Positions 21,797-31,290 are shown, numbered from the stretch's first letter. The stretch: DNA of 64,000 bases from Halioglobus maricola (GCF_009388985.1 NZ_CP036422.1:3424501-3488500), one strand, 5' to 3'. Notes: a model not told the origin generated them from the letters alone. Made by a program: numbers and translations.

Positions 21797-22795
21797 ATGC
21801 CGACAAAAACCACACCTGCTCAATACGCTCTCATCCTGATCGACATGGTCGAACAGCGCGGTGGAGAGCGCCAGCAACTGTTGCAAGGCACCAGTATGGC
21901 CAGCGGCAGTTTTGCCAGTATCGGCGCGCGGGTAGAAGAAACGGACTTTAGCGGGCTGGTCACCAATGCCCTCTCCATGACTCGCGACCCGGCCCTGGGC
22001 TTACACCTGGGCATGCGCCTCAATCTGGGGGCACATGCAATCCTGGGGCAGGCATTCATGACTTGCCGCAACCTGGGTGAAGCACTGGACCTGTTTCTTA
22101 AATACCACCATCTTTTGTCCTCAAACCTGAGCCTGGCGTTTGACGCAGGCGAAGACTGGTGCTGTCTGGCGAGCACTGAACGGCCACTGGAGCTGCCGGA
22201 GCAGTTCTCTTATGAATTGTTGTTCGCCGGCATACTCAACACCCTGCGCGGCCTGCTCAACGACCCCAATCTGGAAGTGCATGTGGACTTCCCCTACCCG
22301 GCACCAGACCACGCTGACGACTACTACCGAGTGTTCGGTCCGCAGGTGCGCTTTGATTGCGCTAAGCCGGCACTTCGCTTCCACTCTCGACTACTCACCA
22401 CAGCTCTGCCTGCTTCCAACCCGGCGCTGCGCAGCCTTTACGAACAGGAATGTGCCCGCCTGCTGGCCGACCTGGAAAGCGAGATGTCGGTGGAAGAACA
22501 AACCTTGCGCCTGCTGCGCAAACTGGAGGGGCAATATCCACAAATGCCGCAGGTTGCCCACATGCTCAACCTGAGTGCACGCACCTATCGCCGGCGCCTG
22601 CAGGACGAGCAACAATCCTTCCAGAACCTGCTCGACCGTGTGCGCGCGGAACACGCCACCCACTATCTAATCAATACCCGCCTGCCGCTATCCACTATCG
22701 CTTATATGGTGGGCTTCAATGACTCTTCCAATTTCCGCAGGGCCTATGCCAAGTGGACCGGCGATTCCCCAGGCGAGGTAAGACGTGGCGGCTAG
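21797..22795 (+). CDS. AraC-family transcriptional regulator (Arabinose_bd type)
   Basis: A 332-residue regulator. The N-terminal sensor domain (about 20-210) is of the Arabinose_bd type found in OruR, ArgR and alkane- or fatty-acid-responsive regulators. The C-terminal double helix-turn-helix (about 235-330) includes LSARTYRRRL and the second-helix signature MVGFNDSSNFRRAYAKWTG. Inducer unknown, possibly a fatty acid or its derivative given the neighbours. It overlaps the patatin gene by 11 bases and so is cotranslated with it, and it is divergent from the di-iron gene. Confidence 0.9.
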   Translation: MPTKTTPAQYALILIDMVEQRGGERQQLLQGTSMASGSFASIGARVEETDFSGLVTNALSMTRDPALGLHLGMRLNLGAHAILGQAFMTCRNLGEALDLFLKYHHLLSSNLSLAFDAGEDWCCLASTERPLELPEQFSYELLFAGILNTLRGLLNDPNLEVHVDFPYPAPDHADDYYRVFGPQVRFDCAKPALRFHSRLLTTALPASNPALRSLYEQECARLLADLESEMSVEEQTLRLLRKLEGQYPQMPQVAHMLNLSARTYRRRLQDEQQSFQNLLDRVRAEHATHYLINTRLPLSTIAYMVGFNDSSNFRRAYAKWTGDSPGEVRRGG

Positions 22796-23855
22796 AGCCC
22801 TGGCGATACATATGGGCAGGGAAGCGGCTCAAGCCATCGAACGGGATGGCTGGACCCCGGCTCTCTTCAGCCTCTTGCTCGGCGCATCCGGCGGTCCAAA
22901 GTGTTTTATCCTGGCAGGCCTGGACCGATACCTGTTTAACGATTTCCTGCAGCGCAGCGATGCCCCCCTGAGCACCCTGGGCTCCTCAATCGGCTCATGG
23001 CGCCACGCTTGTCTGGCGCAGGACGACCCGGCCGCTGCGGTAGATCGAATGATCCACCACTACATGCACCAGAGCTATAGTTCTGCCCGGCCCGGGCCGG
23101 AAGAAATCAGCGCCGGCAGTCTGCAAATTCTGGATGCGATCCTGGGTGAACGCGGAGCGCAAACCATCGCCAATCACCCCCGTATCCGCAGCCATATTGT
23201 TACCGCGAGGGGTCGCGGTGCCGCCGGCAGCCGTTCCAGTGCACTGCTGGCCACCGGCATGGGGGCGGCGGCACTGGGGAATACTGTGAGCCGAAAGTGG
23301 CTGCGACACTCCTTCCAGAGAGTGGTCTTTCACAACAGCGAGACACCGGAAACCGGCCTCTCATTCCCGGATTTCGATACCGCCTACACTCGCCTGCAAG
23401 CTGACAATGTCGCACCCGCCCTGCACGCAAGCGGCTCGATACCTTTTGTTCTCACCGGCGAGCGCGATATACCCGGCGCACCACAGGGTCAGTACTGGGA
23501 CGGCGGCATCATCGACTACCACTTCGATCTGGAGCAGTATCACGGCGACGGCTTGATTCTCTACCCGCACTTCAGCGCGAATATTGTGCCCGGTTGGTTC
23601 GACAAGTTTTTGCCCTGGCGCAAAGCGCCCATCGACGACGCGAGGCGCCTGGTATTGCTGTGCCCCGATGAGCGTTTCGTTGCTGGACTGCCCGAGGGCA
23701 AGATACCCGACCGATCCGATTTCACACGCATGAGTGAGGAGGCAAGGATCAGCTACTGGCAAGCCTGTGTGGAAGCGGCCGGCGCTATGGCGGAGGAATT
23801 CGCCTCTCTGGTGGAGGGCTCCGACCCGCTGGCCGGAGTAAAGGTGTATACCTAG
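22785..23855 (+). CDS. Patatin-like phospholipase
   Basis: A 356-residue serine acyl hydrolase with a Ser-Asp dyad: the G-x-S-x-G nucleophile elbow is GSSIG (about residues 67-71) and the aspartate lies in WDGGIIDYH. An N-terminal LLGASGGPK loop likely forms the oxyanion hole. No signal peptide or transmembrane segment, so probably cytoplasmic and acting on membrane lipids or storage esters. GTG start, overlapping the AraC gene by 11 bases. Its stop shares CTAG with the stop of the convergent PHA-system gene. Confidence 0.82.
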   Translation: MAARALAIHMGREAAQAIERDGWTPALFSLLLGASGGPKCFILAGLDRYLFNDFLQRSDAPLSTLGSSIGSWRHACLAQDDPAAAVDRMIHHYMHQSYSSARPGPEEISAGSLQILDAILGERGAQTIANHPRIRSHIVTARGRGAAGSRSSALLATGMGAAALGNTVSRKWLRHSFQRVVFHNSETPETGLSFPDFDTAYTRLQADNVAPALHASGSIPFVLTGERDIPGAPQGQYWDGGIIDYHFDLEQYHGDGLILYPHFSANIVPGWFDKFLPWRKAPIDDARRLVLLCPDERFVAGLPEGKIPDRSDFTRMSEEARISYWQACVEAAGAMAEEFASLVEGSDPLAGVKVYT

Positions 23856-24127
23856 CTGACGTGTTCGTCGAGGTAGCGCTGTACTTCCTTGCGCAACGGG
23901 CCCTCAAACATGGAGGCCAGCAGACCCAACTTCACTGACACATCGATCAATCCGTCGTGAAACGAGAGCTGCCCATCTACCCCGGCCCCCTTAATGCGCA
24001 CCTTGTCACCATCCCAGCGCGAGCGCACCCCGTGATCGCGGGCAAGGCTCTCAGCGAGGCCTTCCGCCGCAGCGCGCACGTCGTCCTTGGGCATGGTATA
24101 GGGTTTGGTTATGCGGAAACCGGCCAT
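23852..24127 (-). CDS. Polyhydroxyalkanoic-acid-system family protein
   Basis: A 91-residue protein of the PHA_gran_rgn family, first noted beside polyhydroxyalkanoate genes. The pattern is a helical start, then short strands with GQLSFHDGLIDVSVKLG and a closing helix EVQRYLDEHV, a small SRPBCC-like or FABP-like fold. Its biochemical role is unknown. It lies 61 bases after the thiolase-like gene on the same strand and shares stop-codon bases with the patatin gene. Confidence 0.8.
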   Translation of the reverse strand: MAGFRITKPYTMPKDDVRAAAEGLAESLARDHGVRSRWDGDKVRIKGAGVDGQLSFHDGLIDVSVKLGLLASMFEGPLRKEVQRYLDEHVS

Positions 24128-24188
24128 CTATCACCTCGTTTTTTGCCGAAGTATAGATCAAGCAGCGTCCGCGGGCACTCTCGCATGG

Positions 24189-25649
24189 CTAACTGAACTG
24201 GTTATCCACCAGGGTAAACACCTGGCCAACCACCTCCTCTTGCTCCATCCGCGCCATCAGTGTGGCGTCCTCGGAATAGGCCACAGTGCGACGGCCGTCA
24301 TCCAGATCGAACACCGCAACACCGCGCCAAGGGTTGCTGCCTTGATAAAGCACGGTATAACCGGCGACAGTTGCCTCAGACTGCACATCTGCAACGATCT
24401 CCCGGACGTCCAGCTCGGCCTCGACCTGCGCTGTGACATCGTCAAAGCCCCAGTCACTCTCTCCCGGGTCACAGGACCACAGTGCCACCCCCTGCTTGGT
24501 CAGGAAACTGCTGACTGTCGTTACCAGGCCGGTCTCGTCAGGCTGCTGCCGCAACAACTGGGCCATGCGGACGGTCGCCTGATATACAAAGTTATTCAGT
24601 GGTCCGCCGCCAAACGGCATAGCCCCCGTCACCGAGAGGTCGCCCTCACCGGACATGCCGAATTCATGTAACTGGGACCGGACCGCCAGCGGGAAACAGG
24701 AATACAATTCACGCAGCTTGATATTGTCAAAATCGACCCCCGCTCGCGCCGCTGCGGCCCGGCCGGAGAGGCGGAAGCCAGGGCAACCGCCGAGGTCACC
24801 CCGGCTCGCCACCACCGACATGAAATTCGCTTCCGCGAAGGCTCTGGGGAACACCCATTGTGAACGAGGAATGCCCAGGCGTTCCGCGGTGGCAACGTTG
24901 CAAAAAATCAGGCCCGCGGCCTGGTCAACGTTCCACTGACTGTTGTGATATTTCGCATAGGGAAAGGCCAACATTCGGTTGCCAGGGCCCGGCTCGACGA
25001 TCTCCTCGGCGGTGACCGGCGCATCACTCCAGGCATCGGGATTCTCAGCCGCTATCTCACTGAAGCGCGCGTACATCGCCCCCATCTGGGCTCTGTGTTC
25101 ATCCGGGGTAAGGCCCTGCTTGTAACGCAGCGCACTGTCCATCATTGCGTAGTAACCGACCGGCATACCCAGGCCGGCGGCAGACTCCACCTCAGACCAG
25201 ATCTCAGCTTCCGGGTGCAGGCTGAGGTCGGGCTCTTCATCCTGCTGTATGGTCTCCTCGGCTTCCGCTCCGGCCTTGGCGGCACACAGGCTGCGGTACT
25301 TGGCCTCGCCACCCACAACCACCGCTACCGAAATTTCTCCGTCAGCGATGCGCTGGCAGGCTCGCGTGAGCAGAGTCTGCTGCGATACACCAATCTCCGC
25401 CAAAACAGTGGTGGCCCGATCGGCCCCGATCGCCCGGGCGACAAGCCGAGCAGGGTCGCTGTAGCCCCAGATACCCTTGGGCACGAGAATTTCGTCTGCG
25501 CTGGTGAGCAAGTCTGCGCTGCCTGCATCCTGAGCTGCATCGCGCACCGCGCGCTCCATCAGCGCAATAGCCTCCTCCGCTTTATTGAAGTCAGCATTTT
25601 TCTGCTGGACGGCGCTAACGCCGACCAGAACGGGAGTATTGGGGTTCAT
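24189..25649 (-). CDS. Thiolase-like protein (TLP1/SCP-x type), probably non-catalytic
   Basis: A 486-residue member of the thiolase superfamily related to mycobacterial thiolase-like protein type 1, with an additional C-terminal domain (about 405-486, ending VFTLVDNQFS). The position where thiolases carry the acyl-accepting cysteine reads GVSQQTL, so the nucleophile appears to be serine, and the GHP histidine motif is not evident. It may bind acyl-CoA without cleaving it. ATG 25649 has AGGA upstream. It begins one base after the stop of the LLM gene, so they form an operon. Commonly annotated acetyl-CoA acetyltransferase; activity is doubtful. Confidence 0.75.
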   Translation of the reverse strand: MNPNTPVLVGVSAVQQKNADFNKAEEAIALMERAVRDAAQDAGSADLLTSADEILVPKGIWGYSDPARLVARAIGADRATTVLAEIGVSQQTLLTRACQRIADGEISVAVVVGGEAKYRSLCAAKAGAEAEETIQQDEEPDLSLHPEAEIWSEVESAAGLGMPVGYYAMMDSALRYKQGLTPDEHRAQMGAMYARFSEIAAENPDAWSDAPVTAEEIVEPGPGNRMLAFPYAKYHNSQWNVDQAAGLIFCNVATAERLGIPRSQWVFPRAFAEANFMSVVASRGDLGGCPGFRLSGRAAAARAGVDFDNIKLRELYSCFPLAVRSQLHEFGMSGEGDLSVTGAMPFGGGPLNNFVYQATVRMAQLLRQQPDETGLVTTVSSFLTKQGVALWSCDPGESDWGFDDVTAQVEAELDVREIVADVQSEATVAGYTVLYQGSNPWRGVAVFDLDDGRRTVAYSEDATLMARMEQEEVVGQVFTLVDNQFS

Positions 25650-25650
25650 A

Positions 25651-26517
25651 TTAGTCCTGAATAAAAGTAGATGCGTACCACTGTAGCATGCCGATTTTCT
25701 CTTCCAGAGATTTGTCTGGCTCCATTTCATAGACGTTGCGGAACCCGATAACAACATCGGTCACGCCTATCGATTCAAGCCTTGCTATACCCTCTTCGGT
25801 GAACGCATCCTGCCCAGTGGTGAAGAAGCGAAACGGTCGGTCTGCGGTACCGTACTCTTCTCGCAATTGATTAATACGGCCGATATAAGATTCGACTTGC
25901 TGAGTATCTGCGCCGGCACACATCCAACCGTCGCCTACCCTGGCCGCGCGCTTGAGAGCCACGTCTGCGTGCCCGCCAATCAACAAGGGAGTAGCGACAC
26001 CCGTGGTCGGGCACATCTTGTTGGCCGGCATCTTGATCAAATCCCCGTCGTAGCCAAAAAACTCACCGGTCTCAAGGCCGCGCAAAATATCAATCTGCTC
26101 ATCAAAGCGCTTTCCGCGCTTCTCCCAGGGCACGCCGCAGATGGCAAAGTCCTCTTCCCATGGGCTGATGCCGATCCCGAAATCAAAGCGATCACCGGAC
26201 AAGGCCTGGATACTCTGCACTTGCTTCGCCACCGGCGCCACCTGGCGCACGGCGAGCTTGTAGACGAAAGTGGCAAAGCGAATCCGCTCAGTGACGGCGG
26301 CCATTCCGGTCACCGCAATCAGCGACTCCAGAAACGGCACGCTCTCGAGGAACTCCCGCGAGCCATCCTTGTTGTACGGATACTTTGAGCTGGCCTCCTC
26401 GGGATAGCAGATGCTGTCTGGGATGACGATCCCATCGTATCCCGCCGCCTCTGCGGCCTGGGCCATAGGATAATAGTGGCCGGGGTCACACATACCTACC
26501 TGAAGGCTGAATCTCAT
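25651..26517 (-). CDS. LLM-class (luciferase-like) flavin-dependent oxidoreductase
   Basis: A 288-residue TIM-barrel protein of the bacterial luciferase / F420-dependent family, starting MRFSLQVGM and containing FDFGIGISPWEEDF, PLLIGGHADVAL and RAARVGDGW segments typical of the group. Cofactor (FMN or F420) and substrate cannot be decided from sequence. ATG 26517 follows AGGAGAAAG, so the longer open frame is rejected. It is the first gene of a two- or three-gene unit with the thiolase-like and PHA-system genes. Confidence 0.85.
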   Translation of the reverse strand: MRFSLQVGMCDPGHYYPMAQAAEAAGYDGIVIPDSICYPEEASSKYPYNKDGSREFLESVPFLESLIAVTGMAAVTERIRFATFVYKLAVRQVAPVAKQVQSIQALSGDRFDFGIGISPWEEDFAICGVPWEKRGKRFDEQIDILRGLETGEFFGYDGDLIKMPANKMCPTTGVATPLLIGGHADVALKRAARVGDGWMCAGADTQQVESYIGRINQLREEYGTADRPFRFFTTGQDAFTEEGIARLESIGVTDVVIGFRNVYEMEPDKSLEEKIGMLQWYASTFIQD

Positions 26518-26713
26518 CGACTTTCTCCTGAATTCGGTTAATTGCGCTCTACTGTATCCCGCTGCATCCGTCAGGTCAGCGGCTCCTTGAATTTTCCCGG
26601 TATCGGCCTCAAATACTGAACCCACACCCGTTCAACTCTGTACGCTAGCGGTGAGGAACGAGATCAACACCACACAACGCGCTGCATGCGCCAGAAGTGA
26701 CTAAACTGAAGCC

Positions 26714-27595
26714 ATGAGTAATAAAACCCTGCCCTCACGCGACCGAGCCCAGCGCTTTCTGTTTGAGGAAACCGATATCCGCGGCGAGATCGTCCAGCTG
26801 GACGCCACCTACCGCGACATTCTTACCGTGCACCAATACCCACCGGGCGTTGCACGCCTCCTGGGTGAATTCATGGCAGCAGCCGTGTTACTCGCTACCA
26901 CGCTCAAATTCGAGGGCAAACTGGTGCTTCAAGCCCGCTCAGAGGGCCAGATTCCACTGCTCATGGCTGAATGCAACAGCCTGCTGCAGGTGCGCGGCAT
27001 TGCCCGCGGCGCGCAGGAGGCTACGGCTGACAACTTCGAGCAATTACTGGGTGGCGGCCAGTTGGCGATCACCATCGACCCTGACTCAGGCCAGCGCTAC
27101 CAGGGTATTGTCCCGCTACAGGGATCCCTGGCCGCCAGTCTGGAGATGTATTTCGAGCAGTCCGAGCAACTGGGCACCCGGTTCTGGCTAAGCGCGAACG
27201 AACAGTCCGCGGCCGGCATGTTGCTGCAGCAATTGCCCACACAGCTGGTACCAGACCCAGCCGAACGGCAAGCCCACTGGGAACATGCCACAACCCTGGC
27301 GGCCACGCTCAGAGACGAGGAATTACTGGGCCTGGCTGCGCCGGAAATCGCTCATCGGCTCTACCACGAAGACCCATTGCGGCTGTTCGAAGCACTGCCG
27401 GTCAGTTTCAAATGCACGTGCTCCCGCGAGCGAACGCTAGCAGCCCTGTCCAGCATCCAGACAGCCGACATTGAAGAACTGCTGGCAGAGCTGGGCAGCA
27501 TCACAATGGATTGCGAGTTCTGCAACCAGCAGTACCAATTCGTCCGTGAAGACCTCGATGGTGTCCTCGGTGAAAGCAAGCCTGTCGTCCATTGA
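26714..27595 (+). CDS. hslO: Hsp33 redox-activated chaperone
   Basis: Holdase chaperone switched on by oxidative stress through a zinc-bound cysteine cluster. The four zinc cysteines are C234 and C236 (CTC) and C267 and C270 (CEFC) in the C-terminal domain. The N-terminal dimer domain carries the GEFMAAAVLL region. Length 293 is normal. pckA follows, the same order as in E. coli (hslO-pckA), which supports both calls. Confidence 0.97.
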   Translation: MSNKTLPSRDRAQRFLFEETDIRGEIVQLDATYRDILTVHQYPPGVARLLGEFMAAAVLLATTLKFEGKLVLQARSEGQIPLLMAECNSLLQVRGIARGAQEATADNFEQLLGGGQLAITIDPDSGQRYQGIVPLQGSLAASLEMYFEQSEQLGTRFWLSANEQSAAGMLLQQLPTQLVPDPAERQAHWEHATTLAATLRDEELLGLAAPEIAHRLYHEDPLRLFEALPVSFKCTCSRERTLAALSSIQTADIEELLAELGSITMDCEFCNQQYQFVREDLDGVLGESKPVVH

Positions 27596-27731
27596 TCGTC
27601 TTTATGGCGACAATCAGTTATTTCATACCCGACGCGTTTCGCATCTGCGGACGATTCTGACATAATTGGCGCCCCAAAATAGCCGCTATGAAGGCCGGAG
27701 CACTGATTTCGGCCCATGAACAGGACTCACA

Positions 27732-29297
27732 ATGACCGCCAAAAGCCAGACTCCGCAAGAGTTTACCGACCTTGCGCCATCCCTCCTTATTGAACAAGCC
27801 CTAGCGCGCGGTGAAGGTACCCTCACTGACACTGGCGCCCTGCTGATCACAACCGGTAACCGGACCGGCCGTTCCCCGGCTGACCGCTTTACCGTGCGCG
27901 AACCGAGCACGGAAGAGAGTATCGATTGGGGCAGCGTGAATCGGCCTTTCGACGCCGATAAATTTGACGCCCTCTGGGACCGGGTAGAATCCTATCTGGC
28001 AGAGCGCGATCGTTTTGTCTCTCACCTGCATGTTGGCGCCCACGAAGACCACTACATCCCGGTGAAAGTCACAACCGAGACCGCCTGGCAGAACCTGTTC
28101 GGTCGCAATATGTTTATCCGCCCCGAAAGCGACAGCTACAACGCCGGCCGCAAGGAAGAATGGAGTATTCTCAACGTCGCCAGCTTTGTCTGTGAGCCCG
28201 AGCGCGACGGCACCCATTCTGATGGTGTTGTCATCGTAAACTTTGCCAAACGCAAAGTATTACTGGCTGGTATGCGCTACGCCGGCGAAATGAAAAAGTC
28301 CATGTTTGCAGTGCAGAACTTCCTGCTGCCTGAAAAAGATGTGATGCCCATGCACTGCTCCGCCAATGTCAGCGAAGACGGCGACACCACCTTGTTCTTC
28401 GGCCTCTCTGGCACCGGCAAGACAACGCTTTCAGCCGACCCTGAGATGTTCCTGATTGGCGACGACGAGCACGGCTGGGCCAAGGGCTCTGTATTCAACC
28501 TGGAAGGCGGCTGCTACGCCAAAACCATCAACTTGTCACAAAAGAATGAGCCCATTATCTGGGATGCCATCCGCTTCGGTGCCATCGTGGAAAATGTCGT
28601 CGTCAACGACGCGCGTCACGCCGACTACGACGATACATCCCTCACCGAGAACGGCCGTTGCTGTTATCCGCTTGAACACGTGGAAAAGCGCACTGAGACC
28701 AATGCCGGCGGCGAGCCCAAATGTGTCATCTTCCTAACCTGTGATGTATCGGGCGTACTGCCACCAGTCTCCATCCTCTCCAAGGAGGCTGCGGCCTACC
28801 ACTTCCTGAGTGGCTACACCGCCCGCGTTGGCTCGACCGAGATTGGCGCTGAAGCTGGCATCAACCCGACATTTTCTACCTGCTTTGGCGCACCTTTCAT
28901 GCCGCGCCCTGCCGGTGACTACGCCGAGTTGCTGATGAAGCGCGTGGAAGACTTCGACTCCCAGGTCTACCTGGTCAACACCGGCTGGACAGGTGGCTCC
29001 GGCGCTCCTGGCGGCACCGGTGCGCGCTTCCCTATCCCGGTAACCCGGGCCGTTGTGCATGCCTGCCAGAGCGGCGCACTGATAGGTGCGGACACCACTC
29101 ACATCGATACTCTCAACCTGGATTTCCCGACGGTCATTCCCGGCGTAGACGCAAACTATGTCGATCCGAAGGCATCCTGGGGCGACGATGCAGCCTATGA
29201 AGAGCAGGCTGCAAAACTGGCTGCGCTGTTTACTGAGAACATCAAGAACTTCGACGTCTCCGACGCCATCATTGCAGCCGGCCCCAAAGCCGACTGA
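27732..29297 (+). CDS. pckA: Phosphoenolpyruvate carboxykinase (ATP)
   Basis: Converts oxaloacetate and ATP to phosphoenolpyruvate and CO2, the entry to gluconeogenesis when growing on fatty or organic acids. The kinase-specific P-loop GLSGTGKT is at 224-231, the substrate-binding [10 protein letters not shown] is near the N-terminus, and the NTGWTGG motif is near residues 417-423. 521 residues, slightly shorter than the E. coli enzyme. It fits the beta-oxidation genes elsewhere in the window. A strong terminator follows. Confidence 0.97.
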   Translation: MTAKSQTPQEFTDLAPSLLIEQALARGEGTLTDTGALLITTGNRTGRSPADRFTVREPSTEESIDWGSVNRPFDADKFDALWDRVESYLAERDRFVSHLHVGAHEDHYIPVKVTTETAWQNLFGRNMFIRPESDSYNAGRKEEWSILNVASFVCEPERDGTHSDGVVIVNFAKRKVLLAGMRYAGEMKKSMFAVQNFLLPEKDVMPMHCSANVSEDGDTTLFFGLSGTGKTTLSADPEMFLIGDDEHGWAKGSVFNLEGGCYAKTINLSQKNEPIIWDAIRFGAIVENVVVNDARHADYDDTSLTENGRCCYPLEHVEKRTETNAGGEPKCVIFLTCDVSGVLPPVSILSKEAAAYHFLSGYTARVGSTEIGAEAGINPTFSTCFGAPFMPRPAGDYAELLMKRVEDFDSQVYLVNTGWTGGSGAPGGTGARFPIPVTRAVVHACQSGALIGADTTHIDTLNLDFPTVIPGVDANYVDPKASWGDDAAYEEQAAKLAALFTENIKNFDVSDAIIAAGPKAD

Positions 29298-29315
29298 GCG
29301 ACTATCCTCGCTAAA

Positions 29316-29342
29316 AAAGCCCGCCGTCGCGGGCTTTTTTTT
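29316..29342 (+). terminator. Intrinsic terminator of pckA
   Basis: A 9-bp stem (29316-29324 with 29329-29337), CGTC loop and a run of eight T. Confidence 0.93.
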
Positions 29343-29472
29343 GCCTGGAGAACCGCGACAAAGGTCCGGCAATTCTCCCTGCCAACATTAGTATGTTTAT
29401 TCTAATTTTTAACCGTATTCTTTCCTTGTTCCGGCGGGAAAACCGCCACACACGCAATGAAGGAGTGAGACC

Positions 29473-29994
29473 ATGGCTGAGCAAATCACCATCGACGAAG
29501 CAGTGAAAACTGTTAAGAAGACCGCCAAGAAAGCTGCGCCCAAGCGCAAGGCCCCTGCCAAGAAGGCAACCGCCAAGAAAGCAACCGCCAAGAAGAAGCC
29601 AGCTGTGAAGCGCAAGCCCGCCGCCAAGCGCAAAGCTACTGCGAAGAAAGCTGCTCCTGATTTCGCTGCCCGCGCCAAAGAATCCGGCCGCAATGCATTC
29701 CTGGCCAGCCTCGGTTTCTACGGCAAGGCCTTCGACCAGGTACAAGACCAGTTCGACAGCATCCAGAAGCAGCTGGAAGACCGTCGCAAGAACGCCGAAA
29801 AGACCTACAAAGAGCTGGTTAAGCGCGGTGAGAAAGTAGAAAAGGAAGCCAAGAAAGCCGTCGACGACATCGAACTGCCCAAGTTCGAACTGGACAGCCT
29901 GACCGACCGCCAGAAGCTTGACGCTCAACTGGACAAAGCGAAAGCACGCTTTGAAGAGCTGAAGGAATCCGTCAGCTTCAAAACCGCCGCCTGA
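29473..29994 (+). CDS. Phasin-family protein with N-terminal histone-like tail
   Basis: A 173-residue protein. Residues 14-60 are an Ala/Lys/Pro tract of AKKA and KRKP repeats like histone H1 tails and the PhaF DNA-binding domain. Residues 65-165 are a phasin domain (FLASLGFYGKAFDQVQ) with long amphipathic helices. Phasins coat polyhydroxyalkanoate granules and PhaF also tethers them to the nucleoid. Here the basic tail is at the N-terminus, the reverse of PhaF. ATG with GGAG upstream. It is separated from the second phasin by terminators, so the two are not a simple operon. Confidence 0.85.
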   Translation: MAEQITIDEAVKTVKKTAKKAAPKRKAPAKKATAKKATAKKKPAVKRKPAAKRKATAKKAAPDFAARAKESGRNAFLASLGFYGKAFDQVQDQFDSIQKQLEDRRKNAEKTYKELVKRGEKVEKEAKKAVDDIELPKFELDSLTDRQKLDAQLDKAKARFEELKESVSFKTAA

Positions 29995-30005
29995 TTTCAG
30001 GTAGC

Positions 30006-30079
30006 GGTCCCATCCAGGACCACTTATCCCTGATTTTTCAGGGAATTTTTTGGGGGCTACACTTGTAGCCCCTTTTTTT
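30006..30079 (+). terminator. Three consecutive stem-loops, two of them intrinsic terminators
   Basis: GGTCC/GGACC (30006-30021) is followed by a 7-bp stem with a TTTT loop (30027-30044) and a T run, then a 9-bp stem (30053-30061 with 30064-30072) and seven T. The last two each look sufficient to end transcription of the first phasin gene. Confidence 0.88.
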
Positions 30080-30146
30080 GTTCTAATAACTCGCCCTGGC
30101 GCGGCTAAAGCCGTGCCCCTATTCCGATCATTCCGGGAGACGAGCC

Positions 30147-30614
30147 ATGAGCGACGACAAGAGCAAGGTCACCGACAAGGCTGGCGAAATCGCCAAAAAC
30201 ATCTGGCTGGCTGGCGTGGGCGCCTACGGCAAAGCCGTGGACGAAGCCCAGGACAATCTGAAGAAAGCGACTCCCTCGCCTCCGAAACTGTTTCGGGATC
30301 TGGTCAAAGCCGGCACGGAACTGGAGGAGGAGGCCCGCGAAACACGCGCCCTGGCGCGCAGCTCGGTCGAGGAGCGTATTGCCCGAGTCCGTGACAATTT
30401 CAATATGGCGCGCCCCGCGCGAGTCGAGGACCTCGAAAGCCTGCACCGCAAGGTAGACAAACTCTCCCGCAAGATTGACGCGCTATCGAAACTGCTCAAG
30501 GAGCAGGCAGAACCAAAGCCCAAAGCCAAGAAAGCCACCGCGAAAAAGAAGGCTCCCGCCAGGAAAAAGGCCCCGGCAGCGCGGAAGACCCCCAGCAGTC
30601 GAAGCAAAGGCTGA
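30147..30614 (+). CDS. Phasin-family protein with C-terminal histone-like tail (PhaF-like)
   Basis: A 155-residue protein. Residues 8-70 are the phasin domain (NIWLAGVGAYGKAVDEAQ). Residues 95-120 form a heptad helix (LESLHRKVDKLSRKIDALSKLL) that can oligomerise. Residues 125-155 are a Lys/Ala/Pro/Arg tail with AKKATAKKK-like repeats, as in PhaF of Pseudomonas, which binds DNA. The predicted role is granule coating and partition. A TetR gene resembling phaD follows after 13 bases. No PHA synthase lies in the window. Confidence 0.85.
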   Translation: MSDDKSKVTDKAGEIAKNIWLAGVGAYGKAVDEAQDNLKKATPSPPKLFRDLVKAGTELEEEARETRALARSSVEERIARVRDNFNMARPARVEDLESLHRKVDKLSRKIDALSKLLKEQAEPKPKAKKATAKKKAPARKKAPAARKTPSSRSKG

Positions 30615-30627
30615 GTCCGGGCAATAG

Positions 30628-31284
30628 ATGAAAACCCGTGATCGAATCCTGCACACCAGCCTGGCGCTATTTAACGATGAAGGAGAAGAGCAGACCACGA
30701 CCATCGACATCGCCAATGAGATGGACATCAGCCCGGGCAACCTCTACTACCACTTCAAGGGCAAGGATGAACTGATCGCAGAGCTGTTTGGTCAGTATGA
30801 ACTGGCACTGTCAGGCACTCTTACTGCCCCTATCGAGAGCCCGCTGAGTACTTCACAGGGCAATATTGAGGACAACTGGTATTACCTCTACGTGGTCATG
30901 GAAGAGATGTACCAGTACCGGTTTCTCTACCACAACCTCGACAATATTCTGCAACGCTACCCGGATATACGCCGCCGTTTCAAACGGCTGATTCAACTGC
31001 AGCGGGCCGCCCTGTTTGCGATCTGTCAGGCACTGATCCAGGAATCGGTGATCGAAACCGGCGAACAACAGCTGCTGGGGCTGGTCGACAACATGACCCT
31101 GAACCTCACATTCTGGCTGAGCTACGACAGCCTGCTGCATGGCGAGCGCAAACCTGCAATGACCATCCATCAGGGTGTATTGCAGTTGCTGACGCTGGTG
31201 GCGCCCTATCTGGGCAGTGAACAACTGGGCTTCTACCGCGACTGCGAGGCCATTTATCACACCATGCTGGAGCAGGAAGACTGA
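30628..31284 (+). CDS. TetR-family regulator, PhaD-like
   Basis: A 218-residue regulator with an N-terminal helix-turn-helix (about 5-50; IANEMDISPGNLYYHFKGKDEL). Its length, domain balance and place directly behind a PhaF-like phasin match PhaD, the TetR protein that activates phasin and PHA-synthase promoters in Pseudomonas. The naming rests on context. It is probably cotranscribed with the phasin (13-base gap) and ends six bases before the convergent methyltransferase gene. Confidence 0.82.
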   Translation: MKTRDRILHTSLALFNDEGEEQTTTIDIANEMDISPGNLYYHFKGKDELIAELFGQYELALSGTLTAPIESPLSTSQGNIEDNWYYLYVVMEEMYQYRFLYHNLDNILQRYPDIRRRFKRLIQLQRAALFAICQALIQESVIETGEQQLLGLVDNMTLNLTFWLSYDSLLHGERKPAMTIHQGVLQLLTLVAPYLGSEQLGFYRDCEAIYHTMLEQED

Positions 31285-31290
31285 GCGTTT

